A stretch of 64,000 nt of DNA from JBBIQV01 sp964555285 (GTDB lineage: Bacteria > Nitrospirota > Nitrospiria > Nitrospirales > Nitrospiraceae), in assembly GCA_964555285.1 (NCBI GenBank), contig CAZKRM010000005.1, positions 74,462-138,461 on the forward strand. Reading direction: 5' to 3'. Positions within the stretch are counted from its first letter, which is position 1, and every line of letters begins with the position of its first letter. A program made the position numbers and the translations under genes. The notes beneath the pieces were generated by a model that saw nothing but the letters and a program-made list of their open reading frames with translations, made no database searches and was not told where the DNA came from. Shown one piece after another: positions 16,842 to 24,832 of this stretch.

Positions 16842-17080
16842 GAGAAAGCATGCTTTCGCTTTTGTACCGGCGGCTGTTTCCGCCCCTGCTCCATGAAATC
16901 GTCGGTGAATTTCTTGAGGCTCTCAGCCAGCATCAACCACGATTTCCTTTTAGGTCGCAGAACGACCGTGTCGCCTCTTTTCCGGATCTCGACTTCTTCG
17001 CCGTCCATCTGGAATTCTTTCGGAAGCCGGACAGCCTGGCTATTTCCGCTCATGAAGAGCTTAGCGGTCTTTGCTGCCAT
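16838..17080 (-). CDS. vapB: VapB-type AbrB/SpoVT-fold antitoxin
   Basis: 80 residues. The N-terminal swapped-hairpin DNA-binding domain reads AKLFMSGNSQAVRLPKEFQM, then VEIRKRGDTVVLRPK. The C-terminal 30 residues should bind and block VapC. AGGAAGGA precedes the ATG at 17080. The palindrome GTATATAC at 17100-17107, between the -10 box and the start, is a candidate autoregulatory site. Confidence 0.94.
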   Translation of the reverse strand: MAAKTAKLFMSGNSQAVRLPKEFQMDGEEVEIRKRGDTVVLRPKRKSWLMLAESLKKFTDDFMEQGRKQPPVQKRKHAFS

Positions 17081-17110
17081 GATCCTTCCTCCCCTGCTTG
17101 TATATACGGA

Positions 17111-17140
17111 AAGATATGCTCAGTGTGATTTTCCTGTCAA
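17111..17140 (-). promoter_or_regulatory. vapBC promoter
   Basis: On the minus strand a perfect -35 TTGACA (17140-17135) is followed by an 18-bp spacer and TATCTT (17116-17111). The palindrome GTATATAC (17107-17100) lies just downstream, where VapBC complexes usually repress. The promoter lies only 6 bp from the stop codon of the squalene synthase gene upstream. Confidence 0.55.
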
Positions 17141-17145
17141 CGGAC

Positions 17146-18189
17146 TCACACGATCTGCTTCCGCAGCCGGCCCCAATAGGCCGTGCCAACGTAGCCGCAG
17201 GCGCCGGTGAAGGTCGTCAGTGCCATGATCTGGTAGACCTTGCTGCGGGGGATTTTGACTTTGACGGCGGGATTCAGGAGATCGGGCGAGGTCATCACCA
17301 GCTTGAGCGATTCGCCGGCGGAAAGAGTGGGCCACATACAGGAGAGCCGGAGTCGCGTTTCATGCCGTGGGATGGCCATCGTGTAGAGCCAACCCTGGTC
17401 AAGATGATCCACTGCCATGCGAACGAGCTTACTCAGGACTGGCCGGAAACGTGGAAGGTTCTGTTGATCCAGCAAATCTCGTGGCTTCAGTCCGCCTTCT
17501 GCCAGCATCGGTTCCGGCACATAACACCGGCCCCGTTGGAGATCATGCGCGATGTCTTTCACAATGTTCGTGAGCTGTAGGCCTTTCCCAAATCGGACAC
17601 CGACTCGGGACATCTCCATCACGTTCCACTTGGCCAGCGCTTTTCGATGCGCACACATCAGGTCGGTCCAGAATTCGCCGACGCAGCCGGCGACGTAGTA
17701 GGTATAGCGGTCCAGGTCGTCCATCGTCTTGAGCGCGACCAAGTCTTTGGCTGACTCACCTGGGAAGACAGTCAGGTCCATTTCCATCCCTTGGGTCAGC
17801 GTCGTCATGAGCCGCTGAATTCGTCGGCGGTCATCGGCATGAAAATCCTGGAACAGTCGAAAGCAGTCTTCCAACCGTTCCAGCAAAACCCGCTCTGCAG
17901 AGTCTTTCTGAAGCGGACCGACGGCTGTTTGAATGGTGCGTATCGCCCCCCACTGAATCTGGCCCGTCGCAAACTGGGTTCTGAACTGATTGAGAAAATC
18001 CAAACGCCGAGGCCGGTCGATCAGGTCCGTGTCCGCAATCGTATCGGCGGCCCTGGCGAAGAGATAGCCAAGACCGACCTGGTCCCGCACGTTGGCCGGC
18101 ACCACGACCAGCGTGATGTAGAAGAGCCGGGAGACTTGCTTGAGGAGACCGCCGAGGAGTTCGTGCTTAGAGAGGTTGGTAGCCGTAAT
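17146..18189 (-). CDS. Squalene synthase (farnesyl-diphosphate farnesyltransferase type)
   Basis: 347 residues if translation begins at the ATT at 18189. Both aspartate-rich motifs are intact: DTIAD in ARAADTIADT, and D..xxD in NIVKDIAHDLQRGRCYVP. The C-terminus has one hydrophobic segment (QIMALTTFTGACGYVG) like membrane-anchored squalene synthases. It should condense two farnesyl diphosphates for hopanoid or other triterpenes. The first ATG/GTG/TTG in frame is GTG 18105, but family-conserved sequence (LLKQVSRLFYITLVVVP) extends upstream of it with no ordinary start before a TGA. The ATT follows AAGGG and lies 8 nt after the cupredoxin stop. Confidence 0.85.
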   Translation of the reverse strand: MTATNLSKHELLGGLLKQVSRLFYITLVVVPANVRDQVGLGYLFARAADTIADTDLIDRPRRLDFLNQFRTQFATGQIQWGAIRTIQTAVGPLQKDSAERVLLERLEDCFRLFQDFHADDRRRIQRLMTTLTQGMEMDLTVFPGESAKDLVALKTMDDLDRYTYYVAGCVGEFWTDLMCAHRKALAKWNVMEMSRVGVRFGKGLQLTNIVKDIAHDLQRGRCYVPEPMLAEGGLKPRDLLDQQNLPRFRPVLSKLVRMAVDHLDQGWLYTMAIPRHETRLRLSCMWPTLSAGESLKLVMTSPDLLNPAVKVKIPRSKVYQIMALTTFTGACGYVGTAYWGRLRKQIV

Positions 18190-18196
18190 AGAACCC

Positions 18197-18625
18197 TTAT
18201 CTCACTTCGAGCTTGCCTTCCATCCCCTTATCCCGATGGCTCGGCAAGGGCCAGAGCCGCTTGTCGCAGTAGAAGGCGACCGTTCCAGCTTGCGCAGGAG
18301 TGAACTTGACGGTCGCCGTTTTCCCAGCTCCTGTCTCCTGCTCGACGTTCAATCCTGCAGCCGGTTCTTTCAACACAAAATTGTGGGGGATGATGGTCGT
18401 GACGCTGGTGAGGGTCAGCTCAACCGGTTTCCCAACTTCGACGATGAGGTGATTCGGCGTGTAGGAATAACTGTCGAGCGTGATGGTGGCCCGCTGCACC
18501 CCATCGGCCCCTACCGGCACTGTCACAGGTGGGGACGATGGAGCCGGATCAGCCGCTCTCGCTGCTCCCACCGATGCGATGAACAAGAGGACGCCGAGCA
18601 CTGGTACCCATGTTCCGGCTATCAT
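18197..18625 (-). CDS. Secreted cupredoxin-like copper protein
   Basis: 142 residues. A signal peptide (about 1-24, ending ARA) is followed by a cupredoxin fold. Type 1 copper ligands can be assigned: His in IIPHNF, Cys in AFYCDKRLWPLPSH, His at the end of that segment, and Met in GMEG. It is probably periplasmic, carrying electrons or copper. It is the first gene upstream of squalene synthase on the same strand, with an 8-nt gap or less. Confidence 0.85.
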   Translation of the reverse strand: MIAGTWVPVLGVLLFIASVGAARAADPAPSSPPVTVPVGADGVQRATITLDSYSYTPNHLIVEVGKPVELTLTSVTTIIPHNFVLKEPAAGLNVEQETGAGKTATVKFTPAQAGTVAFYCDKRLWPLPSHRDKGMEGKLEVR

Positions 18626-18798
18626 CGTGGCCCCTTTCTAACAAATGCCCAAGAGGAGGTCAACTTGTCGAGGAACAACCATAAAGCATAAAGAAAGAAC
18701 CGGCCGGATTTCGACGGCATTCCCCTGACTTGACCTTGATCGGCAAAGGGTTATTTATTTTTCTCATGCATGACCATCCTGCCTCAGATGCAATTTGG

Positions 18799-18816
18799 AC
18801 AAACCGTTTGTATAAT
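18799..18816 (+). promoter_or_regulatory. Palindrome overlapping a -10 box upstream of htpX
   Basis: ACAAACCGTTTGT (18799-18811) is a perfect palindrome around one central base, and TATAAT follows directly (18811-18816). The htpX ATG is about 65 nt downstream. No good -35 hexamer is visible, which fits an activated or regulated promoter. The regulator is unknown. Confidence 0.4.
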
Positions 18817-18881
18817 GATCTTCGGTGCTGCCCAATCTGTGTTCTGACGGCAGCCGTCGTACATTCTGAAGGAGGACTTAC

Positions 18882-19766
18882 ATGAAGTGGTTGAAAGGTA
18901 TTGGGCTGTTGCTGATCGCCAACGTCTTGATCTTCGTGACGCTGTCGTTCTCGTTTAACATCCTCGTCAACGTGGTGCTCCCGGCGTTTGGGATCGACGT
19001 CCGGGGGGTCGTGAATCAGGAAGACCTCGTGTGGGCCTTGGTCTTGGGATTCGGCGGGGCCTTCATCAGCTTGGCCTTCTCGAAGCAGATGGCGAGGGCG
19101 ATGCTGGATTGCTCTCAGATTACCCAGCCACGCTCGCACGCCGAGCAGGTCATTTTCGGAGCCGTGCAGGAGATTGCGCAACGGGTCCACATCCAGATGC
19201 CGGAAGTCTGGGTCTATGAGTCTCCCGATCCCAATGCGTTCGCGACCGGTCCCAGCAAGAACAACTCGATGGTGGCCGTCTCGACCGGCTTGCTCAATAA
19301 CTTACAGGAAGAGGAAGTGCGGGCAGTCCTGGCCCACGAGATGGGCCACGTGTACAACGGCGACATGTTTACCACCACGGTCCTGGCCGGCCTGATGAAC
19401 ACGTTCGTCTACATGATCAGCCGGTGGGTGTACCGGAACCTCGCGGAGCGGAACGAGGGGCTGGCAATCGGCGCCTACTACTTTCTGCAAATCGTCCTGT
19501 CGTTCTTGGCGATGATTCCCATCAGCTGGTTCTCGCGCCGCCGCGAGTATGGCGCGGATGCCTTCTCCGCCAAGGTGTACGGCAAGGATGCCATGGTCTC
19601 GGCGCTCCAGGCCATTGACCGCTGGGTGAACCGGGCGCAGTTCGAGTACCAAACGCAGGACGCGCTGGCCACGATGAAAATCTCCGGCAAGTCCTCCGGG
19701 TTCATGCATCTCTTCGCCACGCATCCGCCGATCGAAGAGCGGATTGCCGCCTTGCGGCGACTCTGA
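18882..19766 (+). CDS. htpX: Membrane zinc metalloprotease HtpX
   Basis: 294 residues, the usual length. Two N-terminal membrane segments (about 5-25 and 45-65) precede the catalytic HEMGH motif (about residue 150). Two more hydrophobic segments follow and a downstream glutamate (SRRREYGADAFSAK) completes the zinc site. HtpX degrades misfolded membrane proteins in the cytoplasmic membrane. AAGGAGG precedes the ATG. A strong terminator follows at 19786. Confidence 0.97.
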   Translation: MKWLKGIGLLLIANVLIFVTLSFSFNILVNVVLPAFGIDVRGVVNQEDLVWALVLGFGGAFISLAFSKQMARAMLDCSQITQPRSHAEQVIFGAVQEIAQRVHIQMPEVWVYESPDPNAFATGPSKNNSMVAVSTGLLNNLQEEEVRAVLAHEMGHVYNGDMFTTTVLAGLMNTFVYMISRWVYRNLAERNEGLAIGAYYFLQIVLSFLAMIPISWFSRRREYGADAFSAKVYGKDAMVSALQAIDRWVNRAQFEYQTQDALATMKISGKSSGFMHLFATHPPIEERIAALRRL

Positions 19767-19785
19767 CAGAAGAGAGCCCTTGACG

Positions 19786-19818
19786 AGAGCTGACGCTCTT
19801 TCGGCGTCAGCTCTTCTT
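19786..19818. terminator. Terminator hairpin between convergent htpX and a small gene
   Basis: AGAGCTGACGC (19786-19796), a 7-nt loop, and GCGTCAGCTCT (19804-19814) form a perfect 11-bp stem, followed on the plus strand by TCTTCTTC. The right arm also encodes the last codons and stop of the minus-strand gene ending at 19807. Confidence 0.7.
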
Positions 19819-20079
19819 CACAAAACTGATGTGATCTCGATATTCCTGAATCGCCGCCGAAAGAGCTTTCCCTCCTAGCGGGATGTTGGCTTCCAACGCC
19901 GCCTCGACCGCCGGGTCGTCGATCACCACTTCGTAGCGGTCCTGGATGTTCGTCCTCACGGCTCCCTGCTTGATGTCGCGCGGCATAAAGATTTCCGTCC
20001 AGACTTCCTTCTCGACCAAGCACACATCCTTCAATCGTTCGTAGAGCAATGCGAGCTTCTCAGGATCGGTCTCCATCAT
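19807..20079 (-). CDS. Small hypothetical protein
   Basis: 90 residues, not recognised. The sequence is acidic at first (METDPEKLALLYERLKDV), then has strands with FMPRDIKQGAVRT and YEVVIDDPAVEAAL, ending in VKKS. No signal or membrane segment is present. The ATG at 20079 (or the next codon) follows AGGAG at good spacing, so the longer frame to 20253, which overlaps the neighbour, is rejected. It is probably co-transcribed with the secreted protein upstream (38-nt gap). Confidence 0.7.
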   Translation of the reverse strand: MMETDPEKLALLYERLKDVCLVEKEVWTEIFMPRDIKQGAVRTNIQDRYEVVIDDPAVEAALEANIPLGGKALSAAIQEYRDHISFVKKS

Positions 20080-20117
20080 CCATTCTGCTCCTCTTGTCCT
20101 CTGACGCGGGAAGTCTT

Positions 20118-20765
20118 TCAGTTCGACGAGCCGGTCTTGGCCGGCCGGTCTGCGATGGTGAACCGCATCGTCCCGACTTGATTCACCGCGTGGAACGGCT
20201 GCTGACCGAGCGGGGTGATGAAGAGCTTGACCAGGTAGGTGCCCTTCGTCCACTCACCGGCAGACTTCTTGAGCTCGAGGAACCCATACCGCTCATGCCC
20301 CGGTACTTCTAGGCTGTCCCGCCCGAGTGGCGCCTCGGATACTTTCCCCCCTTCGCCTTCCAAAAACCATTGGGCGCTGAACTGCGCAGGGTCTTCCAGG
20401 GGAGCCACCTCGAACACGATATAGACCGCCGGGGTATCGGGCATAAAGACCGTGGTCGGCTCGATGGGTTTCAACCGGGGGTCTTGCGTGTACCAGCCCT
20501 TGCGGCCGAAGCTGTCCCATTCGACTTCGTAGTTGCGCGCCATTTTGATCCAGACGAAAATCGATTGCGGGACCCCTTTCCGTTGGTTATCGAAAGACGG
20601 ACTTTGTGTGGAATCGATTTCGGTCTGGCCCTGCTCCTTGGGGGCCAGCAAATCCCTCGCCTCAACCGTCACACCCACCGCCCACAACACCATCGCCCCA
20701 GCCGCTAGGCTTACTGCCATGAGCCGCTTCGCTCTTGCCGTCTGACCCGTTGTAGAGGAAATCAT
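20118..20765 (-). CDS. Secreted hypothetical protein
   Basis: 215 residues. The N-terminus carries a basic stretch and a hydrophobic helix (about 16-36, ending near VEA) typical of a signal peptide. The mature part is beta-rich (YIVFEVAPLED, QWFLEGEGGK, GTYLVKLFITPLG) and looks like an immunoglobulin-like periplasmic domain. The family is not recognised. The ATG at 20765 follows AAGGAGG at 7 nt, so the upstream ATG at 20789 is not used. Confidence 0.75.
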   Translation of the reverse strand: MISSTTGQTARAKRLMAVSLAAGAMVLWAVGVTVEARDLLAPKEQGQTEIDSTQSPSFDNQRKGVPQSIFVWIKMARNYEVEWDSFGRKGWYTQDPRLKPIEPTTVFMPDTPAVYIVFEVAPLEDPAQFSAQWFLEGEGGKVSEAPLGRDSLEVPGHERYGFLELKKSAGEWTKGTYLVKLFITPLGQQPFHAVNQVGTMRFTIADRPAKTGSSN

Positions 20766-21023
20766 GTCCGCCCTCCTTGTGATCTGCATGGAGGACCCAG
20801 GACCTGCTGCTTCGCTCCGCCGCTCTCTCGGCCCCTGAGTCAGGGGCGAGCTGGGCGAACCGTCGGCATTATCCTATCGAGCGAAAGGCCAGCGGTCAAT
20901 CTTTGCCCTGCGCCGACCGATGGAATAGCGTGGACACGCGTGTCTGTTATAATCGCTCCCAACAGAGTGCTCGTCAACTCCTCCCTCCTCGTCGGTGGAT
21001 AATTGGCAGCCCCGCGGGGCTCT

Positions 21024-22406
21024 ATGGCGACTCGCTCACATCCCGTTGAACAGTCTCTCCACGAAACGCCGCAGGAGCGGAGCCTTCGTGCCGGAATTCG
21101 GGATGGCGGCTGTCAAGCCCTCGCGCTCGGCGGAGGCGAAAACTACCTGTCCGCGTTCGCGCTGCTCCTGCATGCCACCTCTCTGCAGATCGGCATCCTC
21201 TCGGCACTCCCACAGCTGATCGGCACTTGGGCACAGCTCTTTTCGGTCAAGGCGATGAACCGGCTTGTCCACCGGAAGGCGCTCGTACTCTGGGGAGCCA
21301 TGGGCCAGACTGTGTCCTGGCTTCCTATCTTTGCCTTGCCGCTCCTCGTTCCCGACCACGCGGCCTGGCTGCTGATCGGCTGTGTCGTACTCTACTACGC
21401 GCTGGGGCATTTCACGATTCCACCCTGGAACGGGCTGATTACAGATCTCGTCGATCCCAACCAGCGAGGCATTTACTTCGCCCGGCGATCCAGGGTGATG
21501 GCCGTTGCCAGTTTTGCCGCCTTGTGCGGCGGAGGATTCCTGCTGAATGCGGGCCAAGGGTGGGGTGCCGCTTGGGCCGGATTCGCGCTGATTTTCCTGG
21601 CAGCCGCCGTGTCGCGAGGCCTGTCGGCCTTCTACCTCTCACAGCTTACGGAGCCCGATGCAGCGTCACGCGTGGAGGCAGCCGGCGGCTTCCGCTGGTT
21701 TCTCATCCATGGAGCCACGGGGGATTTTCGTCGGTTTCTTCTGTTTGCCGGCTCGATGCATGTCTGCGTGCTCATTGCCGGTCCGTTCTTCGTCATCTAT
21801 ATGCTTCGCGACTTGCACTTCTCCTATCTCCAATACGCCGGCTGGCTGGCCATGGGAACGTTGGGCCAATTCCTCACGTTGAAACACTGGGGCAGGATCA
21901 GCGACCGGTACGGGAACAAGCAGGTCCTCAGGATCACCGGGATCATCGTGCCGTTTTTACCGATGCTCTATCTGGTCAGCACCGCGCTTCCGTTTCTGCT
22001 GTGCGTGAATTTTTTAGGGGGGGCCGTGTGGGCGGGGTTGTCGTTGGGGCTGCAAAACTATGTCTTCGACGCGGTGCGCCAGGAGGATCGCCCCACCGGT
22101 GTGGCGATGGCGAATACGGTCAATGCGGTGGGCTGGTTCCTCGGCGCGATGCTGGGGAGCTGGCTTGCCACCGTAGTGCCTGACGAGGTCCACGTGGCCT
22201 CGTTCGCGCTGCACCCTGCGTCGAACCTGCCGCTCGTCTTCTGTGTCTCAGGCCTGCTTCGATTACTTGTTTCAGCCTGTCTGCTTGGGACGTTCCGAGA
22301 GCCGAGGGCGGTCGAACCGATCTCGTCTCTCCGGCTGGTGTGGGAGCTGCCGCTGATCAAACCGCTGGTTCAGTGGCTGCCGACCAGACGAACGCGATTG
22401 GACTAG
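21024..22406 (+). CDS. Major facilitator superfamily transporter
   Basis: About 460 residues with ten to twelve hydrophobic segments, the MFS pattern. The loop between helices 2 and 3 is NRLVHRKALVLWGA, a weak version of the family's charged motif, and GRISDRYGNKQV marks the equivalent loop of the second half. The substrate cannot be inferred. The start at 21024 (MATRSHP) is tentative; a TTG at 21003 is in frame and neither has a convincing ribosome site. It is a single gene between minus-strand neighbours. Confidence 0.82.
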   Translation: MATRSHPVEQSLHETPQERSLRAGIRDGGCQALALGGGENYLSAFALLLHATSLQIGILSALPQLIGTWAQLFSVKAMNRLVHRKALVLWGAMGQTVSWLPIFALPLLVPDHAAWLLIGCVVLYYALGHFTIPPWNGLITDLVDPNQRGIYFARRSRVMAVASFAALCGGGFLLNAGQGWGAAWAGFALIFLAAAVSRGLSAFYLSQLTEPDAASRVEAAGGFRWFLIHGATGDFRRFLLFAGSMHVCVLIAGPFFVIYMLRDLHFSYLQYAGWLAMGTLGQFLTLKHWGRISDRYGNKQVLRITGIIVPFLPMLYLVSTALPFLLCVNFLGGAVWAGLSLGLQNYVFDAVRQEDRPTGVAMANTVNAVGWFLGAMLGSWLATVVPDEVHVASFALHPASNLPLVFCVSGLLRLLVSACLLGTFREPRAVEPISSLRLVWELPLIKPLVQWLPTRRTRLD

Positions 22407-22440
22407 ACTTCTTGCCGTTCGCCGGATCATCATCGCTCGC

Positions 22441-22665
22441 CTATCTCGCGGTCCCTTGATTGTCTGTGTCTCGCTCCCGTTCTTCCTGTTTCAACTTCTC
22501 GAAGGTACGATCGGCATTCCCACGAACCGCCTGTGGCGTGGGTTGAGGCGGCGCTTTCGGTGGTTCGCCTGCACATCCAACAAGACTCATCCCCAGCGCA
22601 AATAGGACCCCGAATTGCACAACACTCAACGAATTGCTCCCTCTCCCATACTCCTGTCTGGCCAT
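22441..22665 (-). CDS. Small lipoprotein
   Basis: 74 residues. The hydrophobic segment at about 13-30 ends in the lipobox SLVGC, then the mature chain is proline-rich (PPKAPPQPTP) with a charged tail (EKLKQEERERD). AAGGAGATGAT precedes the ATG. No known function. It follows another lipoprotein gene on the same strand with a 45-nt gap. Confidence 0.65.
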   Translation of the reverse strand: MARQEYGRGSNSLSVVQFGVLFALGMSLVGCAGEPPKAPPQPTPQAVRGNADRTFEKLKQEERERDTDNQGTAR

Positions 22666-22710
22666 ATCATCTCCTTCGTGTGGGATGGAAGGCTGTCACC
22701 CTCCCCAATG

Positions 22711-23358
22711 TTATTGAAAGGCTCGTTGGAGATCGTGAACCGTCTGGACGATCCCGCGTTCCAACGCCGCACGGTTGAACCGTTGAAAGTCGGTCGTCTC
22801 GGCCACGGACCACCCCCCTTCCGGCTGGTCCTCGAAACGGGCCGTCACCACATTATGAAACACGACCTCGGCACTCTCAACCCTAATGATCTTACTCATC
22901 ACGATCACCGGCGGCAGGTCACTGTGCTGCCTAGCCCAGAGCCGATCGCGCCAGGTGGGCCCCTCGATGCGATAGATCAGCACGCTGTCGACCCCCAACA
23001 ACCGCCCCAGCCGGATCGCCGTCTCCTCCGACACCGCCCCGCCCAGTTGGAGGCGTTGCTCGGTGAGCAGCGCGGGCAGATTGAACCGATCGACGATTTT
23101 CAATGAAGGGCGCTGATCCTTGAGCTGAAATGTCGCTCCTTCCAGTCGCACATACGCATCTCTCACCTCCGTGTTGCTGGTCTGCGGATACACGATAGCC
23201 AGCCGCTGGACATCAATGGGAATCGCGATTGACGACATCATCGTGCCTTTCGCCGAGACCCGCACCTCAGGCGGCGGCAACGTGGATTGACAGCCGAGGA
23301 TACACAGGAGAGGAAGGACACCGATCGGTGGGCGAAGTAGTGCGAGAGACCGAGCCAT
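22711..23358 (-). CDS. Lipoprotein with CsgG/TolB-like fold (putative)
   Basis: 215 residues. The signal ends in lipobox CILGC. The body includes IVDRFNLPALLTEQRLQLGGAVSEETAIRLGRLLGVDSVLIYRIEG, a sequence order typical of CsgG, FlgO and LpoB-like proteins (a 'bcEr..l...l.EQ..sg...' strand-helix module followed by '.lg...gad.ll.G.i'). It is probably attached to the outer membrane facing the periplasm. The assignment rests on pattern only. Confidence 0.65.
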   Translation of the reverse strand: MARSLALLRPPIGVLPLLCILGCQSTLPPPEVRVSAKGTMMSSIAIPIDVQRLAIVYPQTSNTEVRDAYVRLEGATFQLKDQRPSLKIVDRFNLPALLTEQRLQLGGAVSEETAIRLGRLLGVDSVLIYRIEGPTWRDRLWARQHSDLPPVIVMSKIIRVESAEVVFHNVVTARFEDQPEGGWSVAETTDFQRFNRAALERGIVQTVHDLQRAFQ

Positions 23359-23533
23359 GGCGCACCCCCTGATAGAACAAGATTGCGCTCGCCACGACTA
23401 TACAGAACAGAATTTCATCTTACTCCCCCTCCCGGCGGAAAACATCTCCCCTTCTGCGCAGCATTGACTGCCTCTGGGAGGCCGGGTATTCTCCAGCTGA
23501 CTCTCTGTCACTCACCCCCGCCGGGAGGAAGCC

Positions 23534-23980
23534 ATGTCGCTCCGCGATCGTCTAACTGAGGATCTGAAGCAGGCTATGAAGTCCAGGGACCAGCTTCGCA
23601 CCGATGTGATCCGAATGATGAAGGCCGCCATTTTCAACAAAGAAGTCGAGATCAAGAAGGACCTCGATGACGCGGAGATGAGCCGTGTGATGACCGCTCT
23701 CGTCAAGCAGCGAAAGGAAGCGGCGGAGCAATTCAAAAAGGGAAAGCGCGACGACCTCGCCCAGAAAGAACTGAAAGAAATTACTATCATCGAAAACTAC
23801 CTTCCCCAAGCCCTCGCCCTGGAAGACATTGCTCTGCTCATCGATACCGTCGTTCGCGAAACCGGCGCCTCGTCTGCCAAAGACATGGGTTCCGTCATGA
23901 AAGCCGTGATGTCCCGGCTTGCCGGTCAGAACGTGGACGGCAAGCAGATCAGCGACCTCGTCCGAGCCAAGTTGCGGTAG
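23534..23980 (+). CDS. yqeY: GatB/YqeY domain protein
   Basis: 148 residues, the whole YqeY family length. It opens MSLRDRLTEDLKQAMKSRDQLRTDVIRMMKAAI and ends in the tRNA-binding-like YqeY/GatB helical tail with GSVMKAVMSRLAGQNVDGKQISDLVRAKL. The family resembles the C-terminal domain of GatB and is thought to act near tRNA amidation; the exact role is unclear. It stands alone upstream of the phosphorelay genes. Confidence 0.92.
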   Translation: MSLRDRLTEDLKQAMKSRDQLRTDVIRMMKAAIFNKEVEIKKDLDDAEMSRVMTALVKQRKEAAEQFKKGKRDDLAQKELKEITIIENYLPQALALEDIALLIDTVVRETGASSAKDMGSVMKAVMSRLAGQNVDGKQISDLVRAKLR

Positions 23981-24129
23981 ATTCCGGCTCTCCTGCTATA
24001 CTTATTCACGAGCGAATAGGTCGACGGGACGTACAGGGAGACATTCCTTTCCCCATCGGACCAACCAGTCAGCGACACGCAATCTCCGTCCACGAGAGCG
24101 ACGGGCACTGCCGCCATGAGAGCCGAGCG

Positions 24130-24771
24130 ATGAGCATCCTGATCGTCGACGATTCGTCGGACCAGCAACTGCTCCTCCAGTCTATCCTGAAACGTGCCGG
24201 ACATACGGACGTAGCTCTCGCGGACTCGGCACGCGCGGCCTATGCTTGTCTTGGGTTGGACGATCCGTCCCAGCAGGGAGCTGGGGTGGCTTTGATCCTC
24301 ATGGATCTCCTGATGCCGGAGATCGACGGCGTCTCAGCCTGCCGGCAGATCAAATCCTGCGAGCATTTGCACGACATTCCCATCATCATCGTCACCGCGA
24401 AGAACGATCTTTCCAATCTCCAGGAAGCCTTTGCTGCAGGGGCCATGGATTACATTAATAAGCCCGTGAACAGCATCGAGCTGTTGGCTCGGGTCTCCTC
24501 GGCGCTGACGTTGAAACGGGAAATGGATTGCCGGAAGGCGCGCGAGATGGAACTCCGGCGAAGCTACGAGGATCTGCAGAAGGCCCTGGGAGAGGTCAAA
24601 GTGTTGCGGGGACTCGTTCCCATTTGCTCCTCCTGCAAGAAAATCCGGAACGACCACGGCTTTTGGCAGCAATTGGAGGAATACATCCAGGAACACTCGG
24701 AAGCCGAGTTCAGCCACGGCCTCTGTGCACCGTGCATAAAGAAACTTTATCCTGGTGTTTACAAGGACTAA
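24130..24771 (+). CDS. Response regulator with Cys-rich C-terminal tail
   Basis: 213 residues. The receiver domain (1-125) has DDS near residue 8, phosphoacceptor Asp in ILMDLLMPEIDG and Lys in YINKPVN. A coiled-coil linker follows. The C-terminal part, GLVPICSSCKKIRNDHGFWQQLEEYIQEH...SHGLCAPC, is a tail seen at the end of many bacterial sensor proteins and may bind metal through CxxC pairs. There is no DNA-binding domain. The receiver is a paralogue of that in the next gene. Confidence 0.9.
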   Translation: MSILIVDDSSDQQLLLQSILKRAGHTDVALADSARAAYACLGLDDPSQQGAGVALILMDLLMPEIDGVSACRQIKSCEHLHDIPIIIVTAKNDLSNLQEAFAAGAMDYINKPVNSIELLARVSSALTLKREMDCRKAREMELRRSYEDLQKALGEVKVLRGLVPICSSCKKIRNDHGFWQQLEEYIQEHSEAEFSHGLCAPCIKKLYPGVYKD

Positions 24772-24832
24772 TTGCTAGCATTTCAGCATAGTTTGAAGTG
24801 TACAGCGGTCCGGTTCGGAAGAAGGAGTGTGC

